Shown piece after piece: positions 45,542 to 48,950 of a DNA stretch of 48,950 bases. A program made the translations under genes and the position numbers. The DNA is from Myxococcales bacterium (lineage in GTDB: Bacteria > Myxococcota_A > Polyangia > Haliangiales > Haliangiaceae): contig JAQBQF010000315.1 of assembly GCA_028287115.1 (NCBI GenBank), positions 1 to 48,950 on the forward strand. Reading direction: 5' to 3'. The notes below the pieces were generated by a model. It did no database searches, was not told the origin of the DNA, and saw nothing but the letters and a program-made list of their open reading frames with translations. The number at the start of each line of letters is the position of its first letter. Positions within the stretch are counted from its first letter, which is position 1.

Positions 45542-47331
45542 CCTGGATCCTGATCGCACTGATCCTCGTGCTCGTCGCGGATTCGCTGCGAATGCGCGGC
45601 CGTCTCACCTCGATCGCGACGCTCGAGCCCACCGAGCAAGTCGCCGGCGATCATCAGATCGTTGCCGCGCCCGGCGTCACCGTCACCGATTCAACCCGCC
45701 GCTCGGCGAGCGCGTGGGCGGTTGCCCAGGGCCTCGATGTGGTCGATCTCGTGCCGCGCGATCTGCCGGCGATTCGCGCGATGTCGTTCGCGCAGCTTGT
45801 CGATCCCGCGAAGTACCGCAAGGACCGTCTCGGTCCTGGGCGCACCGCGGGCCATGCGATCCTCGTGACGACGGATGTCGCGACCCGCGCGCAGATCAAA
45901 CCGCCCGCGGACGAGGTCGAGTTCGTGCGGCTCGCCGCGAGGCTCAAGCATTTCGGTCGCGCGGATGTCGTGGTCGCGCCCGACGAGCATGCGCGTCCGT
46001 TCGATCTAGGTCGCCGCTTCGAGATCTTGCGCGTGTTGCTCGGACCGACCACACCGGCCGCCTTGGTCGTGTTGCCGGTGTTCTGGACGATCATCGGGCT
46101 CGGCGTCTGGCTCCGGCCGATTCCGGGGCTCGTCGCCCTCGCGATCTGGCATCTCCAACCGTTGATCGCGATCGCCGGCACGAAGATCCGTTCGCGCGAT
46201 GTGGTCATCGTGACGCTCCTGCGAGCGCCGATCGAGCTGTGGATGCTCGTTCGAACGATCTTCGGGCATCGCGATCCTGCCGATCCGGTGGAGGCTCGGC
46301 GCGCCGAGTACGACCGGTTGATCGCAGGTGGCACGGCGGGATTTTTCGAGGCGCGACGGCAGACTTGTCCTGTCTGCGACGGACGCGATCTCGTTGTCCA
46401 TCTGCGCAACTCCGATCTCATGCAACACAAGCCGGGTGTGTTCACGCTCGAGCGCTGTCGTGGCTGTAGCCACGTGTTTCAGAATCCCCGGCTCTCCTTC
46501 GCGGGGCTCGACTACTACTACAAAGATTTCTACGACGGCCTCGGCGAGGCCGGCATGGAGTTCATGTTCGGCTTCGGTGCCGAGCCCTACTACGCACGCG
46601 CGCGGATGATGCGCGAGATCGTCGCCACGCCCGCACGCTGGCTCGACGTCGGCTGCGGTCATGGACACTTCTGCATCGCCGCACGCGACGAGCTTCCCGG
46701 TACGAGCTTCGATGGCCTCGATATGAGCGAGAGCATCGACGAGGCCACCCGGCGGCGTTGGGTCGATACCGGCTATCGCGGACTGTTTCCCGAGCTCGCG
46801 CCGCAGTTCGCCGGCAAGTACGACGCGGTCAGCATGAGTCACTACCTCGAGCACACGCTCGATCCGCGCGTCGAGATCAAGGCGGCGCACACGGCCCTGG
46901 CGACGAACGGCCACTTGATGATCGAGGTCCCGGATCCCGAGTTCAAGCTCGGTCGCTGGCTCGGTCGCTACTGGCTGCCGTGGTTTCAGCCGCAGCACCT
47001 CAACTTGCTCTCGGTCTCGAACCTCGAGCGGCTGCTGCGCGAAGGTGGATTTACCCCGATCACGTGGCATCGTGGGCAGGCCCATCAGCGCGTCGACTTC
47101 TTCTTCGCCGCGTGGCTCGTTCTCAATCGCCTCGCGCCGCCGCGCAAGCTGCCGTGGCGCTGGCGAGGTGCCGGTGCGACCGCGTGGCGCGTGGTCGTGT
47201 GGACGCTCGGATCACCGCTGCTCGTCGCAGGTTTGATCGTCGACAATGTCGCCGGCCCGTTGGTGTTCCAGCGTGGCCGGGTTTCCAACACGTATCGGGT
47301 GGTTGCACGCCGGGGCGAGAGGACTTCATGA
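45538..47331 (+). CDS. Membrane domain fused to zinc-ribbon SAM methyltransferase
   Basis: A 597-aa fusion. Residues 1-15 are a membrane anchor. Residues 25-160 resemble a degenerate GT2-type catalytic domain without clear DxD or QxxRW motifs. Two or three membrane helices follow (about 170-235). A zinc ribbon (Cys277, Cys280, Cys307, Cys310) leads into a class I methyltransferase: WLDVGCGHGHF at 368-378 binds SAM, and SMSHYLEHTLDPR and LMIEVPDPEF follow. The C-terminal end has another hydrophobic segment. It overlaps the glycosyltransferase stop (ATGA). It likely methylates the product or its sugar at the membrane, with the first half perhaps only anchoring it. A vestigial glycosyltransferase is inference. 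Confidence 0.85.
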   Translation: MTWILIALILVLVADSLRMRGRLTSIATLEPTEQVAGDHQIVAAPGVTVTDSTRRSASAWAVAQGLDVVDLVPRDLPAIRAMSFAQLVDPAKYRKDRLGPGRTAGHAILVTTDVATRAQIKPPADEVEFVRLAARLKHFGRADVVVAPDEHARPFDLGRRFEILRVLLGPTTPAALVVLPVFWTIIGLGVWLRPIPGLVALAIWHLQPLIAIAGTKIRSRDVVIVTLLRAPIELWMLVRTIFGHRDPADPVEARRAEYDRLIAGGTAGFFEARRQTCPVCDGRDLVVHLRNSDLMQHKPGVFTLERCRGCSHVFQNPRLSFAGLDYYYKDFYDGLGEAGMEFMFGFGAEPYYARARMMREIVATPARWLDVGCGHGHFCIAARDELPGTSFDGLDMSESIDEATRRRWVDTGYRGLFPELAPQFAGKYDAVSMSHYLEHTLDPRVEIKAAHTALATNGHLMIEVPDPEFKLGRWLGRYWLPWFQPQHLNLLSVSNLERLLREGGFTPITWHRGQAHQRVDFFFAAWLVLNRLAPPRKLPWRWRGAGATAWRVVVWTLGSPLLVAGLIVDNVAGPLVFQRGRVSNTYRVVARRGERTS

Positions 47332-48665
47332 GGACACACACCATCATCACCGCGTTCGCGCTCGCTGCCTGCGGCGGAGGCACCACGGGGCCGACGGGTC
47401 CTGTCGATCCAAAGCTCGTCTCCGGCGGCGGCGTGGCCGATGCGCCCGTCGATGGTGTGCTCCACATCTATGTTGTCGAGCCGGCCTCGGCAACGCCGAT
47501 CGTCGGAGCGAACGTCCGCGTCGAGGCCGCGACGCCGCTCACCGGTGTCACCGATACGACCGGGCTCGTGAGTTTCACGGATCCGATGCTCGCGGGCCTC
47601 CACACGATCACGGCGACCGCGACGGGCCACGCCGCGACGACGTGGATCGGCGTTGCCGGTGCCAACGTCACGCTGCCGCTCGATCCAGCCTCGAAGACGC
47701 CGCCGATGGCGCAGGTCAGCGGCACGATCACGGGCTGGAACAACATACCCGCGCCATCGGGGTTCAATCACTACACGCTCGGCGTGGTGTTGTATTCGTT
47801 CCTCGACGACCCGAGCGCACCAGAAAACGTGATCACGCAGCCGATGTCCGGCGGCACTCCCACCGACACGTGCCTGCGGACCGCCGTCGCCAACAACTGC
47901 GCGTGGCAGATGAACGCGCGGATCGGCAAGCAGATTCACACGGCCGTGATCGTCGACGGCGACACCAAAGGCACCAACTCCGATCTCAGCGACGATACGT
48001 ACACGCTGATCGGCTACGCCGCCGGCAACGTGATGACGCTGACCGCGGGCCAGCAGGTGACGAACGAAGCACTGACGATGGTGAGCGCGACAACCCCACT
48101 CGCGGTCGCCCTCCCGCCGGCACCTTCCGGCCTGCCGCATATCGCGGCGATTCCGGAGCTCGCGCTCGGAGATGCCGGCCGCATCGTGTTCCCGCTCCCA
48201 CCGCTCGCCGCGAGCGGCTCGGTCACCGTGCTCGCGCCGACCGGCAACCTGGCCGGCCATTACGAGCTCGTCGCACTCGCGACGCCGTCCGCGGCCGCGA
48301 AGGCGCCGTTCACGTCCGCATTCGCCCACAACGTCTCCGGGACCGCGACCATCGGGAGCTGGCTTGCGGCGCCGGCGCAGGTCACGGCCGGTTCCACCTT
48401 CTCGTTCTCGCCGAGCACGGGCGCGACGTTCTACACGGCGCAGCTGACCAAGGGTACGACGACGCTGTGGAACATCACGGTGCTCGATGGCACGACCTCG
48501 TTCTCGTTGCCGGCGCTGTCTCCCGATCCGATCGGCAGCGGCTCGATCACGTTCGCCGTCACCGCCGCAGACGTGCCGAGCTTCGATGCGGCGAAGTTCG
48601 ACGTGCCGACGATCAAGCAGACGCTCGCGCGTGCCGCGGGCGCGCAAGCCGTGTTCACGCACTGA
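47328..48665 (+). CDS. Lipoprotein at the end of the PKS operon
   Basis: A 445-aa protein. TAFALAACGGG is a lipobox with Cys15. A carboxypeptidase-regulatory-like beta-sandwich follows (residues about 40-120: TPIVGANVRVEAATPLTG, TDTTGLVSFTDP). The C-terminal 300 residues are beta-rich, with fibronectin/Ig-like character (GTATIGSWLAAPAQVTAG). GAGAGGA (47317-47323) and an ATGA overlap with the methyltransferase make it the eighth coupled gene. It could carry the pathway's product at the cell surface, or be an unrelated gene read through. Its function is unknown. Confidence 0.82.
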   Translation: MRTHTIITAFALAACGGGTTGPTGPVDPKLVSGGGVADAPVDGVLHIYVVEPASATPIVGANVRVEAATPLTGVTDTTGLVSFTDPMLAGLHTITATATGHAATTWIGVAGANVTLPLDPASKTPPMAQVSGTITGWNNIPAPSGFNHYTLGVVLYSFLDDPSAPENVITQPMSGGTPTDTCLRTAVANNCAWQMNARIGKQIHTAVIVDGDTKGTNSDLSDDTYTLIGYAAGNVMTLTAGQQVTNEALTMVSATTPLAVALPPAPSGLPHIAAIPELALGDAGRIVFPLPPLAASGSVTVLAPTGNLAGHYELVALATPSAAAKAPFTSAFAHNVSGTATIGSWLAAPAQVTAGSTFSFSPSTGATFYTAQLTKGTTTLWNITVLDGTTSFSLPALSPDPIGSGSITFAVTAADVPSFDAAKFDVPTIKQTLARAAGAQAVFTH

Positions 48666-48950
48666 GCCGTGGGACGCATCCGACCTCAGATCAACCGCCA
48701 AGGCGCCGAGGCGCCAAGCTCAGAGAAGCGATTTCCTTTCGGTTCGGTTCCATGTTCGCCGGTGGCCGCCTCGATTCGCGGTCTGCCGAGCTCGACGTCT
48801 CAGCCGCCAAACCACCAAGGGCCGTGGTCGGTGGCAACGGCTTCGGTCCAACCAAGATCAATTGCTCTTCCGATCTTGGCGCCTCGGCGCCTTGGCGGTT
48901 CGTCGGATCTCCGAGCGGTCGCGCGGCGAGCCGCGTTGGCGCCTCTCATG
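48666..48950. other. Non-coding end of window
   Basis: No gene is seen from the lipoprotein stop to the window edge. The stretch holds a 26-bp perfect inverted repeat and a degenerate third copy of its core near 48802-48822. Confidence 0.6.
48693..48900. repeat. Perfect 26-bp inverted repeat pair flanking about 156 bp
   Basis: The left arm (48693-48718) begins AACCGCCAAGGCGCC. The right arm (48875-48900) is its exact reverse complement, ending GGCGCCTTGGCGGTT. A partial related sequence (GCCGCCAAACCACCAAGGG) lies between them. The arrangement resembles a small dispersed palindromic element (REP/MITE-like). It could also form a long-range hairpin that ends the operon transcript. Confidence 0.8.

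Overview
The window is GC-rich (roughly two thirds G+C by eye) bacterial chromosome. Its GC-biased codon use, many lipoproteins with lipoboxes, a Hanks-type Ser/Thr kinase, an ECF sigma cassette, a PUFA-synthase-like PKS and a tmRNA tag peptide reading ANDNAVALAA point to a myxobacterium-like member of the Myxococcota. The exact genus cannot be fixed from this sequence.

Region by region. 1-5.7 kb: the 3' end of a possible transposase gene, a short tandem repeat, a zinc-free MDR oxidoreductase, and a translationally coupled pair of an Omp85-like outer-membrane barrel and a lipoprotein with protein-kinase-like motifs. A gene-poor stretch with a minus-strand gene remnant follows. 5.7-13.2 kb: a parallel beta-helix lipoprotein, a decayed transposase, and an ECF-sigma regulatory island. 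That island holds an exported barrel-like protein, the sigma factor, a membrane-anchored anti-sigma-like protein and two lipoproteins. Three start-proximal sites in it share TGAAYGATC-N10-CGGGAAC, which looks like a common promoter or operator. A small conserved protein and a frameshifted retropepsin-like protease close the region. 13.4-18 kb: tmRNA (ssrA, minus strand, not an ORF), a sarcosine-oxidase-like flavoprotein, two unknowns, and a TetR gene with an 18-bp palindrome upstream of a frameshifted ferritin-like diiron protein. A strong hairpin separates it from the convergent kinase gene. 18-31.4 kb: a large Ser/Thr kinase, a metalloprotease-like lipoprotein, a 1208-aa M16 peptidase lipoprotein with a coupled beta-propeller protein, another lipoprotein, an AmpG-like transporter, a PPM1-type methyltransferase and a DUF2505 protein.

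31.5-48.7 kb is the highlight: eight head-to-tail genes whose ends overlap by 1-13 bp, so probably one operon. Gene 1 encodes a duplicated flavin barrel (NMO/PfaD-like) fused to KS-AT-ACP-KR; the ACP has the PUFA-synthase signature. Gene 2 encodes KS-AT-DH and a C-terminal Sfp-type phosphopantetheinyl transferase. A free ACP, two alpha/beta hydrolases, an MGT/GT1 glycosyltransferase, a membrane protein fused to a zinc-ribbon SAM methyltransferase, and a lipoprotein follow. Together these could build a long acyl chain, reduce it, release it, glycosylate it and methylate it. This suggests a secondary glycolipid or glycosylated polyketide related to, but arranged differently from, PUFA, heterocyst-glycolipid and enediyne synthases. 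The product is an inference. The window ends in a non-coding stretch with a perfect 26-bp inverted repeat.

Two likely real genes are broken by single indels (diiron protein near 17.42 kb, retropepsin near 12.67 kb). Sequencing error and true decay cannot be told apart here.
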